From the NCBI RefSeq assembly GCF_003600155.1, contig NZ_QWLD01000014.1, forward strand, positions 62,001 to 126,000: DNA of 64,000 nt, given 5' to 3'. Below, one piece after another: positions 42,012-51,905 of this stretch (the first letter of the stretch is position 1; every line of letters begins with the position of its first letter). The position numbers and the translations under genes are program-made. This stretch comes from Nesterenkonia muleiensis (GTDB lineage Bacteria > Actinomycetota > Actinomycetes > Actinomycetales > Micrococcaceae). The notes beneath the pieces were generated by a model, which saw nothing but the letters and a program-made list of their open reading frames with translations, was not told the origin of the DNA and did no database searches.

Positions 42012-42983
42012 ATGAAATCTTCCATTGCACGGCTCTGTGCCGGGATAGGAATCGCAGGCATCCTTGCTGCCACCGCCTGCGGCGAGGAGGCTGGCGGGGA
42101 CCCAGCGGCATATCCTGAGCAGGACATCGAGATTCTGGTGGGCTTCGGTCCAGGTGGCGGCGCTGACGTCTTCGCTCGCCAAGTGGCCGCAATCGTGGAA
42201 GACCAGAACGAGGTGCGGGTCCAAGTCGTCAATATGGAGGGTGCCGGCGGCGCAAACGCTATCCGGGAGGCAGACAACCGAGCTTCCGACGGTTACACGT
42301 GGCTCATCGACGTCTCATTAGCCGCCCTTGCCGCGCAGGGAGAGTTCGGCGATCCAGGGTACGACTTCCTGCGGCCTGTGGCCCGTTTCCAAGATGAGAT
42401 CGTCCACGTGATGGTCGACCCCGATCGTTACGAGAGCTGGGAGGAGCTCGCCGATCTGGCTGAGGAGGAAGAGATTCGCCTTGGCGGCGTGGGTGTGGGC
42501 GCCCAAGCTGATATCGCCACTATGGAACTGGCAGCAGAGAGCGGCCTGAACATTTCTTATGTGCCTTTTGACGGAGCCGGAGAGCTGCTGGCGGCTCTGC
42601 TCAGCGGCAATGTCCATGGTGCCTCCGAGGAGATCGGGGCTTGGGTGGACCAAATCGATTCCGGAGAGGTCCTTCCGGTCCTTGCGATGAACGAGGAGAG
42701 GATTGAGGGGTTCGAGGACATCCCGACCTCTCTAGAACACGACTACGACGTCACCACCGGAGGAACCCGGGGAATCATGGTCCACGCCGACACCGATGAT
42801 GAGACCGTAGTCGCGATCGAAGAAGTTCTCCAGGCTGTCTATGACTCTGAGGAGTACAAGGAGCATGAGGAGTCTCAGTTCATCCACCTGCGTGAGGGAT
42901 GGCTGGACCACCAGGAGTATGAGGAGTCTGTGGAGGAGCACTACCACCGAGTGTCCTCTCTGCTGGAACAGTCAGGTCAGTAG
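42012..42983 (+). CDS. tctC: Tripartite tricarboxylate transporter substrate-binding lipoprotein
   Basis: This 323-residue TctC/Bug-type binding protein captures a carboxylate outside the cell for the TctAB permease. The signal peptide RLCAGIGIAGILAATAC ends in a lipobox. The typical early segment is DIEILVGFGPGGGADVFARQ, followed by EGAGGANAIREA and DGYTWLI in the binding-site strands, and PFDGAGELLAALLSGNV later. It heads the plus-strand unit tctC-tctB-tctA-iclR and overlaps tctB by one base (TAGTG). Confidence 0.92.
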   Translation: MKSSIARLCAGIGIAGILAATACGEEAGGDPAAYPEQDIEILVGFGPGGGADVFARQVAAIVEDQNEVRVQVVNMEGAGGANAIREADNRASDGYTWLIDVSLAALAAQGEFGDPGYDFLRPVARFQDEIVHVMVDPDRYESWEELADLAEEEEIRLGGVGVGAQADIATMELAAESGLNISYVPFDGAGELLAALLSGNVHGASEEIGAWVDQIDSGEVLPVLAMNEERIEGFEDIPTSLEHDYDVTTGGTRGIMVHADTDDETVVAIEEVLQAVYDSEEYKEHEESQFIHLREGWLDHQEYEESVEEHYHRVSSLLEQSGQ

Positions 42984-43567
42984 TGCACTCCTCTCCCTCC
43001 CCCACCACAGACAGATCACCTATGAACCGCACCTCACGAAGACAGAGGCTGCAGCTGGAGCCGCTGGTGTGGACAGGGCTTGGCGTCGTGGCGCTCATCG
43101 TCGTCATCGCCGGGGTTCCGGCATCGACGGCCACCGCCTTGCAAACTCCTCGCTTCTGGCCCACTGCAGCGGCGGTCATCATGCTTGTGGCAGGACTGTT
43201 GATCGCGTCGAATGCGCTGGCAGGCAGTCGGCGAGCCCTTTCCGACCCTGTGGCAGCTCAGCCTCAGGACTCATCAGGGAAGCCTGCCGCAGCAGATCCG
43301 GAGGTCCTGCGGAGGTACAACCATTTACTTCTGATAGGGATCATCGCCGCATACGTCGCAGCACTGCCCTACCTCGGGTACGTGGTCGCAACCTTTGTCA
43401 TGGCATGGGTGCTTGCCTGGACCATCGGTGTCCGCAAGATTCTCTCGGCGACTCTGGCGAGCATCACCTACGTCGCTCTGACAACGGTGATCTTCGGCAT
43501 TCTGATGAACGTGCCGCTGCCCCGCGGACGCGGGCCTTTCGTCGAGATCAGCACGTTCTTCTTCTAG
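42983..43567 (+). CDS. tctB: Tripartite tricarboxylate transporter small membrane subunit
   Basis: This 194-residue protein has four predicted membrane helices, beginning with VWTGLGVVALIVVIAGV and ending near VALTTVIFGILMNVPLPRG, the usual TctB layout. The GTG at 42983 overlaps the tctC stop (TAGTG) and suggests coupling. An ATG at 43022, 13 codons later, is an alternative that fits the normal N-terminus better. The subunit is poorly conserved in sequence and is identified mainly by helix pattern and position between tctC and tctA. Confidence 0.85.
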   Translation: MHSSPSPTTDRSPMNRTSRRQRLQLEPLVWTGLGVVALIVVIAGVPASTATALQTPRFWPTAAAVIMLVAGLLIASNALAGSRRALSDPVAAQPQDSSGKPAAADPEVLRRYNHLLLIGIIAAYVAALPYLGYVVATFVMAWVLAWTIGVRKILSATLASITYVALTTVIFGILMNVPLPRGRGPFVEISTFFF

Positions 43568-43591
43568 TTCAAGGAAAGTAGTCCACACCTC

Positions 43592-45106
43592 ATGGAACTT
43601 CTATCGTCTGTCACAGAAGGATTTTCGGCTCTGATGAGTCTGGAGAACCTGCTGATCCTCGTCCTGGCAACTCTTATCGGTCTGCTCGGAGGCGTGATTC
43701 CCGGCGTCAGCGGCCCCATGATGGTCGTGGTATTCCTTCCCATCACCTACGCTTTCGAACCCACACAGGCGTTCATTCTCCTTACCGTGATCTATGCGGC
43801 TTCAGTCTACGGAGGAATGGTCACGGCGATTCTCTTTCGGGCACCGGGCACCCCAGAGTCATCGATGACGGTCCTCGATGGTTATGCGATGGCACAGAAC
43901 GGGCAAGCCGGGCGCGCCCTCGGCGTCGGCATCCTCGCCTCCGGCACCGGCGCGATCATCGCTACCCTGGCCATGATATTGCTGACTCCCCCGCTGGCTG
44001 CCCTGGCCATGAACTTCTCCTCGGCGGAGTTCTTTGCCATCGCGCTGCTGGGCCTTTCCATCGTCGCCTCCCTGTCCTCGGGCCAGGTGTCCAAGGGCGT
44101 CTTCGGCGTGGGCCTCGGTATGCTTCTGGCCAGCATCGGGAATGATCCGATGACAGCAACCCAGCGCATGACGTTCAACGTTGCTGATCTCGGTGCCGGA
44201 CTGGAGCTGATCCCCGTGATGATCGGACTCTTCGCCATCCCTGAAGTGCTGCGCCGGTCACGTCTGGACACCAATCTCACATTCAATACCAAGTACGGCA
44301 AAGTGGAGGTGTGGAGCCGGCGAAACCTCACATCAGTGGGCCCGACGGTGGGACGCTCTGGCGTGATAGGCACAGCAATCGGCATCCTGCCTGGCGCCGG
44401 AGCAGTCACCGCCGCGATCCTGGGCTACACCCAGGCCGTTCGCTTCAGCCGGGACAAGTCCAGGTTCGGCAAAGGGGATCCCCGCGGCGTGGCAGGGCCA
44501 GAGAGCGCGAACAACGCTGGCGCGGTAGGTTCCTTGGTGCCCCTGTTCGCACTCGGCATCCCAGGCAGCGCCACCACCGCGATCCTGATCGGGGCCTTTA
44601 TCCTGCACGGCTTTCAACCGGGCCCCAACCTAATGACTACCCAGTCGACATTCGTCTACACCATCTTCGCCGCGATCCTGGTGGCGAATGTTCTTGCTCT
44701 GATCTTCGCCAAACCTCTGATCCGAGTTCTCATCAACGTCCTGAACATCCCCTATGCACTGCTGGGGCCCGCGATCGTGATTTTCTGCATCATTGGGTCC
44801 TACAGTCTGCGGAACTCTGTCTTCGACGTATGGGTTATGCTGCTCTTCGGCGTGGTCGGCTACCTCCTCATGAAGTACAACTTTCCGGTGGGGACCATCG
44901 TCCTCGGTTTCGTCCTGGGGCCCATTGCCGAATCTAATTTCCGCCGCGCACTGATGATGTCCGGTGGCGATGCCACCGTGTTTCTCACCAGGCCGATCTC
45001 CTTGACCATCATCTTGATCGCGGCAGCAATCCTGGTCTATCCCTTCATCAAGCCACTTGTATCGCGCCTGGTGACACCGAGGACTTCCAAGGCCTTGGAC
45101 GCATGA
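43592..45106 (+). CDS. tctA: Tripartite tricarboxylate transporter large permease
   Basis: This 504-residue secondary transporter with about 12 helices is driven by a cation gradient. The family's most conserved parts are present: [18 protein letters not shown] near residue 34, [18 protein letters not shown], and the second repeat [15 protein letters not shown] followed by [23 protein letters not shown]. With TctB and TctC it forms a high-affinity carboxylate importer. Length and motifs are normal. Confidence 0.95.
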   Translation: MELLSSVTEGFSALMSLENLLILVLATLIGLLGGVIPGVSGPMMVVVFLPITYAFEPTQAFILLTVIYAASVYGGMVTAILFRAPGTPESSMTVLDGYAMAQNGQAGRALGVGILASGTGAIIATLAMILLTPPLAALAMNFSSAEFFAIALLGLSIVASLSSGQVSKGVFGVGLGMLLASIGNDPMTATQRMTFNVADLGAGLELIPVMIGLFAIPEVLRRSRLDTNLTFNTKYGKVEVWSRRNLTSVGPTVGRSGVIGTAIGILPGAGAVTAAILGYTQAVRFSRDKSRFGKGDPRGVAGPESANNAGAVGSLVPLFALGIPGSATTAILIGAFILHGFQPGPNLMTTQSTFVYTIFAAILVANVLALIFAKPLIRVLINVLNIPYALLGPAIVIFCIIGSYSLRNSVFDVWVMLLFGVVGYLLMKYNFPVGTIVLGFVLGPIAESNFRRALMMSGGDATVFLTRPISLTIILIAAAILVYPFIKPLVSRLVTPRTSKALDA

Positions 45107-45149
45107 AGAATCTGTTAGGTTGTGGGACAGCAACCGCTAGGAGTAACCG

Positions 45150-45896
45150 ATGAGTACACGAAGTGTGACCACTGCCATACGTGTACTAGAAGCCGTAGCC
45201 GAACTCCAACCTGTCGGACTTTCCGAGCTGAGCAGGACCGTTGAGGTGCCGAAGGCAACGGTCCAACGCATCCTGGTCACTCTGGAAGAACTTCAATGGA
45301 TCGAACGAGCAGAGCGGGACAGCGGAAAATGGTCTATCGCCGTCCATGCCTATGCGGTGACCAGCCGGGGCAGCAGCGGTTCCCGCATTCGTGATGTGGC
45401 TATTGGGCCCCTGAGCGCTCTGCAGCTTGAGACGGGGGAAACCATTCACCTTGCAGTGCCCGATGATTTTCGCATGGTGGTCATCGAGCGGCTGGACACT
45501 CCCCATGTTCTGCGCGCATTTCTCGCCCTGGGATCGCGAATCCCCATGCATGCCTCGGCCACCGGACTCGCCTTCCTGACGCACTCACCGGATGAGTTTG
45601 TCCACGCCTATCTGCAACGTCCTTTAGCTGCGTCGACGCCTGACACCATGGTCGACCCCCAGGACGTACGAGCCGAGCTCGATGTTGTTCGCCGCCGAGG
45701 ATACTCCATCAACCCCGGTGGCCTCAGTTCGGGAATCACCGCCATCGGCGCTGCCCTGATCAGCCGAGAGCTCGGCCCTGTGGGTTCTATATCAGTATCC
45801 GGTCCGTCGAGCAGAATCACACCCGACAAGTTCGAGGAGTACGGCACAGCTGTTGCTGCGACGGCCCGTCAGATCAGCATGGCCCTTCCAGGCTGA
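45150..45896 (+). CDS. IclR-family transcriptional regulator
   Basis: This 248-residue regulator has an N-terminal winged helix (VGLSELSRTVEVPKATVQRI) and a C-terminal effector-binding domain (GETIHLAVPDDFRMVVIERL, then MHASATGLAFL, then GGLSSGITAIGAALI). It is the last gene of the transporter unit, 43 bp after tctA. It probably senses the imported acid or its CoA derivative and controls both divergent units through the paired inverted repeats at 41793 and 41948. Confidence 0.92.
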   Translation: MSTRSVTTAIRVLEAVAELQPVGLSELSRTVEVPKATVQRILVTLEELQWIERAERDSGKWSIAVHAYAVTSRGSSGSRIRDVAIGPLSALQLETGETIHLAVPDDFRMVVIERLDTPHVLRAFLALGSRIPMHASATGLAFLTHSPDEFVHAYLQRPLAASTPDTMVDPQDVRAELDVVRRRGYSINPGGLSSGITAIGAALISRELGPVGSISVSGPSSRITPDKFEEYGTAVAATARQISMALPG

Positions 45897-45920
45897 TCCA
45901 CTCTGAGCTTCCCTGAGTTC

Positions 45921-45960
45921 TGAGCCGAAACGGCACCCACGGGCCGGTGCACTCCGAGGC
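45921..45960 (+). repeat. Possible degenerate copy of the hairpin element
   Basis: TGAGCCG is followed by GCACC (45933-45937) and GGTGC (45946-45950), then CCGAGGC. The order of parts matches the element family, but the loop is 8 nt and the spacing is 3 nt shorter. I consider it only a possible relic. Confidence 0.3.
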
Positions 45961-46070
45961 AACGCCACGCAGACGGTCCATGAGGTTTACACGGGCCCCA
46001 GTACCGCGGGACAAATCTCCCCCGGCAGCACCACCGGCTCCACACCTCCGATTGAGGGTGGGGAGGAGCG

Positions 46071-47423
46071 TCACAGCGCAAGTTCAGCTTTGACGATTTC
46101 GGCCAGTGCTTCGGACTCGGTCTGCGCCAGGTCAGCGGTAGCAGCCTCGACCATTACCCGCACCACCGGCTCAGTGCCCGAGGGCCGCAGCAACACCCTG
46201 CCGTCCTCCCCCAGGCGCAGTTCGGCCGCCGCCACCGCTTCCTGAACCGCCTGATGGGTCTTGACCTTGGCCCGGTCCACCCCTTTGACGTTGATCAGCA
46301 CCTGCGGAAGCCGGGTCATCGCCTCCTGGGCCAGCACATGCAAGGACCGGCCGGTGGCAGCGACCCGGGCGGCCAGCTGCAGACCGGTCAGCACGCCGTC
46401 GCCGGTGGTCGCATAGTCGGCGAAGATCAGATGTCCTGAGTGCTCCCCGCCCAGGGAGTAGCTCCCAGCACGCATCGCCTCCAGCACGTAACGGTCCCCG
46501 ACGGCGGTCTCCACCAGCTGAATCCCGGCCGCTGCCATCCCCAGCTTCAGCCCCAGGTTGCTCATCACGGTAACCACCAGAGTGTCATCACGCAGCGAGC
46601 CGGCCTCCTTCAGCGCCAAGGCCAGCACACCCATAATCTGGTCGCCGTCGATCACCGCACCGGTGTGATCCACCGCCAGACACCGGTCAGCATCCCCATC
46701 ATGGGCGATCCCCAGATCTGCTCCCTCTGCCACCACAGCGTCCTGCAGCTTCTCCACATGGGTGGAGCCGTACCCCTCATTGATGTTCAGACCGTCAGGG
46801 TCGGCCCCGATCACCACCACTTGGGCTCCTGCGGCGGCGAAGACCTCGGGGGAACAGCCGGAGGCAGCACCGTGGGCGCAGTCCAGCACGATCTTCAGGC
46901 CTTCCAGGCTCACCCCGCCCAGAGACTGCAGCAGATGGACCACATAGCGGTCCTCCGCATCGGAGAAACGCCTCACCCGGCCGACGTCCGCGCCGGTGGG
47001 CAGCAGCGGCGCCTGACCCATCTGCGCCAAGATCTCGTCCTCCACCGCGTCATTGAGCTTATGCCCGCCGGCACCGAGGAACTTGATCCCATTGTCGGCG
47101 GCCGGATTGTGCGACGCCGAGATCATCACACCGAAATCGGCCTCGAAGTCTGCCACCAAGAAGGCCGCGGCAGGAGTCGGCAGCACTCCGGCGTCATAGA
47201 CATCGACGCCGGAGGAGGCCAGACCGGCCTCCACCGCAGCAGAGAGAAACTCCCCTGAGAGGCGCGGGTCCCGGGCCAGCACCGCCACCGGACGCTTCCC
47301 CTCAGCACTGCGACGGTGTCCCAGCACCACTGCGGCGGCCTGAGAGAGACGAAGGGCAAGGTCCGCAGTCAGCAGCCCATTGGCCACACCACGAACCCCA
47401 TCGGTTCCAAACAATCTGGTCAT
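46071..47423 (-). CDS. glmM: Phosphoglucosamine mutase
   Basis: GlmM interconverts glucosamine 6-phosphate and 1-phosphate, the step after GlmS in UDP-GlcNAc synthesis. The 450-residue protein starts [14 protein letters not shown] and has the phosphoserine loop [15 protein letters not shown]. It also has the metal-binding loop [13 protein letters not shown], the sugar-binding [10 protein letters not shown] and the phosphate-binding [14 protein letters not shown]. All catalytic elements are intact. It follows rpsI as usual in Actinobacteria, except that a LysE-type gene lies between. Confidence 0.97.
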   Translation of the reverse strand: MTRLFGTDGVRGVANGLLTADLALRLSQAAAVVLGHRRSAEGKRPVAVLARDPRLSGEFLSAAVEAGLASSGVDVYDAGVLPTPAAAFLVADFEADFGVMISASHNPAADNGIKFLGAGGHKLNDAVEDEILAQMGQAPLLPTGADVGRVRRFSDAEDRYVVHLLQSLGGVSLEGLKIVLDCAHGAASGCSPEVFAAAGAQVVVIGADPDGLNINEGYGSTHVEKLQDAVVAEGADLGIAHDGDADRCLAVDHTGAVIDGDQIMGVLALALKEAGSLRDDTLVVTVMSNLGLKLGMAAAGIQLVETAVGDRYVLEAMRAGSYSLGGEHSGHLIFADYATTGDGVLTGLQLAARVAATGRSLHVLAQEAMTRLPQVLINVKGVDRAKVKTHQAVQEAVAAAELRLGEDGRVLLRPSGTEPVVRVMVEAATADLAQTESEALAEIVKAELAL

Positions 47424-47522
47424 ATCGAACGTGAGTCTAATGCCCGTGGCATAAAATTTCCCCGCTCAGAGCCGGAGTAGTGCAATTCGGTATGGATCTG
47501 TGACGATGGGGCCGCCGCAGGC

Positions 47523-48161
47523 TTAGGCCTCGAAGACCGGGATTACCAACAGGACGGCCATGACGATCAGCGCTGCACCGGCACCGCCTTCGACCAGCCT
47601 CGTCCACCGCTGGCTCATGGCCCGCCGCAGTCCGGCGATGAACCCGGCACAGATGAAGCACCAGGCCAGTGAGGTCACCATGAAGGCGGCAAAGAAGATC
47701 AGCAGTGAGCCCAACGCGGCGTTCTCTCCCAATGCACCGCCGACGGCTCCACCTGCCCCGCCCCAGTAGACGACGTTCCAGACACTTGCCAGGGACATGA
47801 GCGCCCCGGCCACCAGCGGGCCACCCGCTGCGGTGCTGGTGGCACTGACTGTTTGCGCCGCGTCGTCCGCCACCGGGGGCTTCAGCGCCGCATAGACTCC
47901 CTGCCCACCGAGGAACAGCAGCACCAGGCAGCCTGCCAGAGTGATGGGGATGTGCAGCTGAGGCTGAGTCAGCAACGCCGCAGCACCTGCCAGTCCCAGG
48001 ACCGCCCAGAAGGTGTCTCCGACCAGTGAGCCAATCTGTACGGCGAGGGCGGGCCGGAATCCGCCGCGCACACCGCGGCGCAGTGATTCGGTGAAGACCG
48101 GGCCGGGGGCGACGTTGAAGACCAGGCCGATCCAGAGCCCGGTGAGGATGATGTTCAGCAT
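47523..48161 (-). CDS. LysE-family exporter
   Basis: This 212-residue membrane protein has about six hydrophobic segments and the LysE/RhtB opening (LTGLWIGLVFNVAPGPVFTESLRRGVRGG), including the conserved APGP. Such proteins export amino acids or related compounds. The segment WNVVYWGGAGGAV is in the usual place for the family's second conserved stretch. Substrate unknown. It lies between rpsI and glmM on the same strand, 92 bp after rpsI. Confidence 0.83.
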   Translation of the reverse strand: MLNIILTGLWIGLVFNVAPGPVFTESLRRGVRGGFRPALAVQIGSLVGDTFWAVLGLAGAAALLTQPQLHIPITLAGCLVLLFLGGQGVYAALKPPVADDAAQTVSATSTAAGGPLVAGALMSLASVWNVVYWGGAGGAVGGALGENAALGSLLIFFAAFMVTSLAWCFICAGFIAGLRRAMSQRWTRLVEGGAGAALIVMAVLLVIPVFEA

Positions 48162-48253
48162 GTCAGCAGTGCACCGGAGCTATGATGCAGAATTGCCCCG
48201 CCTGGAGTACCGAGCGGGGCAACTTCTGTCTGAGCTCTGTATGAGCAGCGTGA

Positions 48254-48751
48254 TTAACGCTTGGAGTACTGCGGGGCCTTGCGGGCCTTCTTGAGGCCGG
48301 CCTTCTTCCGCTCCACCGCACGGGCGTCACGGGTCAGGAATCCTGCCTTCTTCAGGGCCGGGCGGTTGTGGTCACGGTCGATGCCGTTGAGCGCACGGGA
48401 GATGCCCAGGCGCAGGGCTCCGGCCTGGCCGGAGGGGCCCCCGCCGTCAATGCGGGCAATGACGTCGTAGGCACCTGACAGGCCGAGCAGGGTGAAGGGG
48501 TCGTTGACCTCCTGCTGGTGCAGCTTATTGGGGAAGTAGTCCTCCAGGCTGCGGCCGTTGAGTGTCCAGGTGCCGGTGCCGGGCACAATGCGGACACGGG
48601 CACGGGCACGCTTGCGCCGGCCGATGGCCGCACCGGGGACGGTCAGTGGAGCGCGCTCGGCGGCAGGCTCCTCGGTGGTGGTCTGGGCAGATTCCGAGGT
48701 GTAGCTGGTCAGCTCCTCGGTTTCGGTGAGCTCTTCAGTGTTCTGAGCCAC
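48254..48751 (-). CDS. rpsI: 30S ribosomal protein S9
   Basis: Small-subunit protein S9, whose C-terminal tail reaches the P-site tRNA. The conserved core ([17 protein letters not shown], then [19 protein letters not shown]) ends in the diagnostic KAPQYSKR. The 165-residue protein carries an acidic, Thr/Glu-rich N-terminal extension of about 43 residues, which is common in high-GC Gram-positives. It lies 34 bp after rplM in the normal rplM-rpsI order. Confidence 0.98.
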   Translation of the reverse strand: MAQNTEELTETEELTSYTSESAQTTTEEPAAERAPLTVPGAAIGRRKRARARVRIVPGTGTWTLNGRSLEDYFPNKLHQQEVNDPFTLLGLSGAYDVIARIDGGGPSGQAGALRLGISRALNGIDRDHNRPALKKAGFLTRDARAVERKKAGLKKARKAPQYSKR

Positions 48752-48785
48752 GGTTCTCCTAAAAGTCTCTAGAGTCGGGCCCGAA

Positions 48786-49229
48786 TTACTGGGCGACCTG
48801 GGTGATCTCGAACGGCTTCGGCTGCTGGGCGGCGTGCGGGTGCTCGCTGCCTGCGTAGACGCGCAGCTTCTTCAGCTGTGCGGCGCCGAGCTTGTTGTGC
48901 GGAAGCATGCCCTTGACGGCCTGCTCCACTGCTCGGGTGGGGTAACGCTCGACCATCTGTTCAAAGGTGATCGACTTGATGCCGCCCGGGAAGCCGGAGT
49001 GGCGGTAGTAGGTCTTCTTGGCTGCTTTGTCGCCGGTGACGGCGGCCTTCTCAGCGTTGATGATGATGACGAAGTCGCCCATGTCCTGATGCGGGGCGAA
49101 GGTGGGCTTGTGCTTGCCGCGCAGCAGCTGGGCTGCGTGGGTCGCCAGACGGCCCAGGACCACATCGGTGGCATCAATGATGTGCCACTGCGGGTCGGCG
49201 TCGCCTTCTTTGGGGGTGTACGTACGCAC
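48786..49229 (-). CDS. rplM: 50S ribosomal protein L13
   Basis: Large-subunit protein L13, 147 residues. It has [22 protein letters not shown] and [20 protein letters not shown], both characteristic. The N-terminus [16 protein letters not shown] is typical of Actinobacteria. A 337-bp gap without genes lies upstream, long enough for a leader and promoter. Confidence 0.98.
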   Translation of the reverse strand: MRTYTPKEGDADPQWHIIDATDVVLGRLATHAAQLLRGKHKPTFAPHQDMGDFVIIINAEKAAVTGDKAAKKTYYRHSGFPGGIKSITFEQMVERYPTRAVEQAVKGMLPHNKLGAAQLKKLRVYAGSEHPHAAQQPKPFEITQVAQ

Positions 49230-49566
49230 GGTTGGTATGCCTTACGGTCGGTCTTCTACGGTTCATACTGCTGTTCGGCAGAGTGTGAGATTCACTGCCG
49301 GCCAGCGCATGATGCACTTGGTCTCAGATGCGGAAACCACCGGCTTCCGCGTCTTTCAGGTCGCAGCCGCCTTGGGCGACTGCTGTTTTCAGCGCGCTGC
49401 CCGATTCCCGGGTGAGGGCCGGGAAGGTTCGGGGCCCGTTGTCTCCCGCTGGATTCCGTGGAGGCTTCGGTGGCCATGCAACTGGACCGCCTCGACACGA
49501 ATCCAGGCAGAACTGGACACGCACAACAGCGACTAACTATACCGGGTTGACGACGACGCCGCCAAC
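49230..49566. other. 337-bp gap upstream of rplM
   Basis: No credible gene is seen on either strand. The part nearest rplM should hold its promoter and 5' leader. The part near 49567 should hold the end of the methyltransferase transcript. I do not recognise a known L13 leader structure. Confidence 0.5.
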
Positions 49567-50439
49567 TCACTCTGCGTGCCGGAGAAACTGCGGGGGCGCC
49601 GTCGTGCTGTCCAGCCGGCGGCGCATGACGTTCACGGCTTCCGCACTGGAGTCGATGAGCAGGTACTTCCGGTTCAGCTCCGCTGCTGCCGCCCCGAGTG
49701 TTCCGGAGCCGGCGAAGAAGTCCAGCACCCAGTCGTCGGGTCGGGAGGAGGCGGCCACCATGCGCTTGACGACTCCCACCGGCTTCTGGGTCGGATACCC
49801 GGTGCGCTCCCGCGCGTTGGGGGCCACAATGGTGTGCCACCAGACATCGGTGGGCAGTTTCCCCCGGGCCACCTTCTCCGGGGTCACCAGTCCCGGGGCC
49901 ATATACGGCTCCCGGTCCACCTCGCCGTTGTTGAAGTAGTAGCTTTTGGGGTCCTTGACGTAGACCAGGATGTTGTCGTGCTTAGTGGGCCATTTCCGGT
50001 TGGAGCGGGCACCGTAGTCATAGGCCCAGATGATCTCGTTGAGGAAGCACTCCCGGCCGAAGAGCGCGTCCATCATCACCTTGGCGTAGTGGACCTCGCG
50101 GTAGTCCAGGTGGAGGTAGAGCGTGCCGGTAGGGCTCAGCAGCCGCCAGGCCTCCTCCAGCCGAGGTGCCAGGAAGTCCCAGTAGTCGGTGAAGGCATCG
50201 TCGTAGGCGGTCAGCACTCCCCTGATGGTCTGATACGTCAGTCCCTTGAACCCGACACGGTCTCCCGCAGCGTCGCGCACGGTACGCATCGGCTGAGCGC
50301 GCTGCTGCCGGCCGGTGTTGAAGGGCGGGTCGATGCAGATCAGCTGGAAAGAGCTCCCCGGCAACGCCTGGAGCACCGGCAGGTTGTCCCCGGCGATCAC
50401 AGTGTTGGGCGCCTCCGGGCTCCAGAGCGGTTGGGTCAC
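49567..50439 (-). CDS. Site-specific DNA methyltransferase (N4-cytosine/N6-adenine, beta class)
   Basis: This 290-residue amino-methyltransferase shows catalytic motif IV as DPPF (residues 37-40, in ICIDPPFNTGR) before the SAM-binding motif I (LDFFAGSGTLGAAA) near residue 240. That order defines the beta class. The stretch TQKPVGVVKRMV precedes motif I, as in related enzymes. No restriction endonuclease gene adjoins it, so it appears solitary and could mark DNA for regulation or cell-cycle purposes. The recognition sequence is unknown. An array of GCTGCCAAC repeats lies just upstream. Confidence 0.88.
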   Translation of the reverse strand: MTQPLWSPEAPNTVIAGDNLPVLQALPGSSFQLICIDPPFNTGRQQRAQPMRTVRDAAGDRVGFKGLTYQTIRGVLTAYDDAFTDYWDFLAPRLEEAWRLLSPTGTLYLHLDYREVHYAKVMMDALFGRECFLNEIIWAYDYGARSNRKWPTKHDNILVYVKDPKSYYFNNGEVDREPYMAPGLVTPEKVARGKLPTDVWWHTIVAPNARERTGYPTQKPVGVVKRMVAASSRPDDWVLDFFAGSGTLGAAAAELNRKYLLIDSSAEAVNVMRRRLDSTTAPPQFLRHAE

Positions 50440-50476
50440 CGCTCTATGTTAGCGGCCCAGAGCCCCTGCCATCCGT

Positions 50477-50585
50477 GCTGCCAACCTTTTTGTCTCGCAC
50501 CGCACCCTGTCACTCTGTGCTGCCAACCATTTGTTCTCGCTGCCAACGGGGATCACGTTGGCAGCAGGGAAAAAGGGTTGGCAGC
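50477..50585. repeat. Five-copy GCTGCCAAC direct/inverted repeat array
   Basis: Forward copies lie at 50477-50486, 50519-50528 and 50539-50547; inverted copies (GTTGGCAGC) lie at 50557-50565 and 50577-50585. The inner pair forms a 10-bp stem, GCTGCCAACG with CGTTGGCAGC. The outermost pair extends into a T-rich arm (ACCTTTTT) facing an A-rich arm (GAAAAAGGGT). It fills the gap between the methyltransferase start and the mtlD stop. Confidence 0.75.
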
Positions 50586-50660
50586 GAGGTGAGGTCACGG
50601 CGGGAGAACGCAGGGGCAATGCCTCAGGCGGAAGGGGCAAAGCAGCAGATCCAGTCGCCC

Positions 50661-51833
50661 TCAGGACGAACCGGCGGCGACGACGCTTGCGACCTGACTG
50701 TGCAGCGGGTGCTCCGGTTCCAGCCCGGTCACCTCGGCGGTGAAATTCCCCGCACTCAGCGACCCTGCGCCGACCTCGGCCAGCTTCTTCTGCAGCTCGA
50801 CTGACTGTTCGTCCTCCGGCAAGTCGAAGCGCAGGGCCGCGCCAACGGCGGCGAGCAGCCCTTCCACCTCCAGACCGCGCTCGGCAGCCTGGGCCGCCGG
50901 GCCGATGAACCGCTCGTGACGGGAGAGCTTGCGCAGGGGCTGCCGCCCGACCCTGGCGGTGGTGTCCGGCAGCAAAGGGTTGCGAAACCGTTCCAGGATG
51001 GTCTCGCGGTAGTCAGCCATCTCCAGGGCGCTGAACCCGTGCTTAGCGATCAGCAACGACGAGGTCTCCTCCAGAGCCGCCTCCACCCCCGCGTAAACCT
51101 CGGGGGCGGCCAGGGCCTCGGCGATGGTGCTGATCGATGCGGCGTGACCCAGGTAGGCGGCCGTGGCATGGCCGGTGTTGACGGTGAACAGCTTGCGCTC
51201 AATGTAGGGGCTGAGGTCCTTCACGAAGTGCGCACCAGGGATGTTGGGACGCTCTTCGCCGAAGGGCTCGGATTCGATGGCCCACTCGTAGAACGGCTCC
51301 ACAGTGACGTCTACTCCGGCCGCCGGCGCCTGCCCCGGGACGATCCGGTCCACCGCAGTATTGGCGAAGACCGCCCTGGACCCAAGCTGGGCCCAGTCTC
51401 TGCCGACGAGCTGCTCCATCTCGGCGCGCAGGGTGTCCGTGGCGCCGACAGCGTTCTCGCAGGCCATCACCTGCAGCGGCGGCGAGCCTGCAGAGCGCTG
51501 CCGCAGACCCGCCACCACATGCGGGGCGATGAACTTCAGGATTGTCGGGCCCACCGCGGTGGTGACCACATCGGCGTCGGCGACCTCAGCGGCCACAGCC
51601 TCCGGGTCCGTGGCGCTGTTGACAGCCCGGAACCCAGTGACGGTCCGGTCTTCGCCGCCCTCGCCGACCTCATGGACGATATAAGACTCGGCGGCGTTGA
51701 TCGCCTCGACCAAAGGCGCATCGACATCGGAGAACACGACCTCGTATCCGCCCTCGTGCAGCAGCACGCCGACGAATCCGCGGCCGATGTTCCCAGCGCC
51801 GAAATGCACTGCCTTCATGGGTCTCTCCTCCAA
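50661..51833 (-). CDS. mtlD: Mannitol-1-phosphate 5-dehydrogenase
   Basis: This enzyme oxidises mannitol 1-phosphate, the product of the mannitol PTS, to fructose 6-phosphate with NAD. The 390-residue protein starts [20 protein letters not shown], the nucleotide-binding loop typical of MtlD. It also has [31 protein letters not shown] and the active-site-containing [20 protein letters not shown]. It lies downstream of mtlA across a strong stem-loop. Confidence 0.96.
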   Translation of the reverse strand: MEERPMKAVHFGAGNIGRGFVGVLLHEGGYEVVFSDVDAPLVEAINAAESYIVHEVGEGGEDRTVTGFRAVNSATDPEAVAAEVADADVVTTAVGPTILKFIAPHVVAGLRQRSAGSPPLQVMACENAVGATDTLRAEMEQLVGRDWAQLGSRAVFANTAVDRIVPGQAPAAGVDVTVEPFYEWAIESEPFGEERPNIPGAHFVKDLSPYIERKLFTVNTGHATAAYLGHAASISTIAEALAAPEVYAGVEAALEETSSLLIAKHGFSALEMADYRETILERFRNPLLPDTTARVGRQPLRKLSRHERFIGPAAQAAERGLEVEGLLAAVGAALRFDLPEDEQSVELQKKLAEVGAGSLSAGNFTAEVTGLEPEHPLHSQVASVVAAGSS

Positions 51834-51843
51834 CTTGTGTCTA

Positions 51844-51890
51844 GAAACTGCCGGAGCTCCACGAGTTGTGGGTTCAGCTCCGGCAGTTTC
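51844..51890 (-). terminator. Perfect 15-bp stem-loop between mtlA and mtlD
   Basis: GAAACTGCCGGAGCT (51844-51858) and its exact complement (51876-51890) flank a 17-nt loop. On the minus strand the right-hand arm of the stem is followed by CTAG and ACACAAG rather than a U tract. It probably attenuates transcription into mtlD or protects the mtlA mRNA end. Confidence 0.6.
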
Positions 51891-51905
51891 TTGACGCGAT
51901 TCTGA

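Noticed and set aside
50477-50585. GCTGCCAAC array as a CRISPR.
   Set aside because: Repeats are 9-10 bp, in both orientations and unevenly spaced, with no spacers of fixed length and no cas genes.
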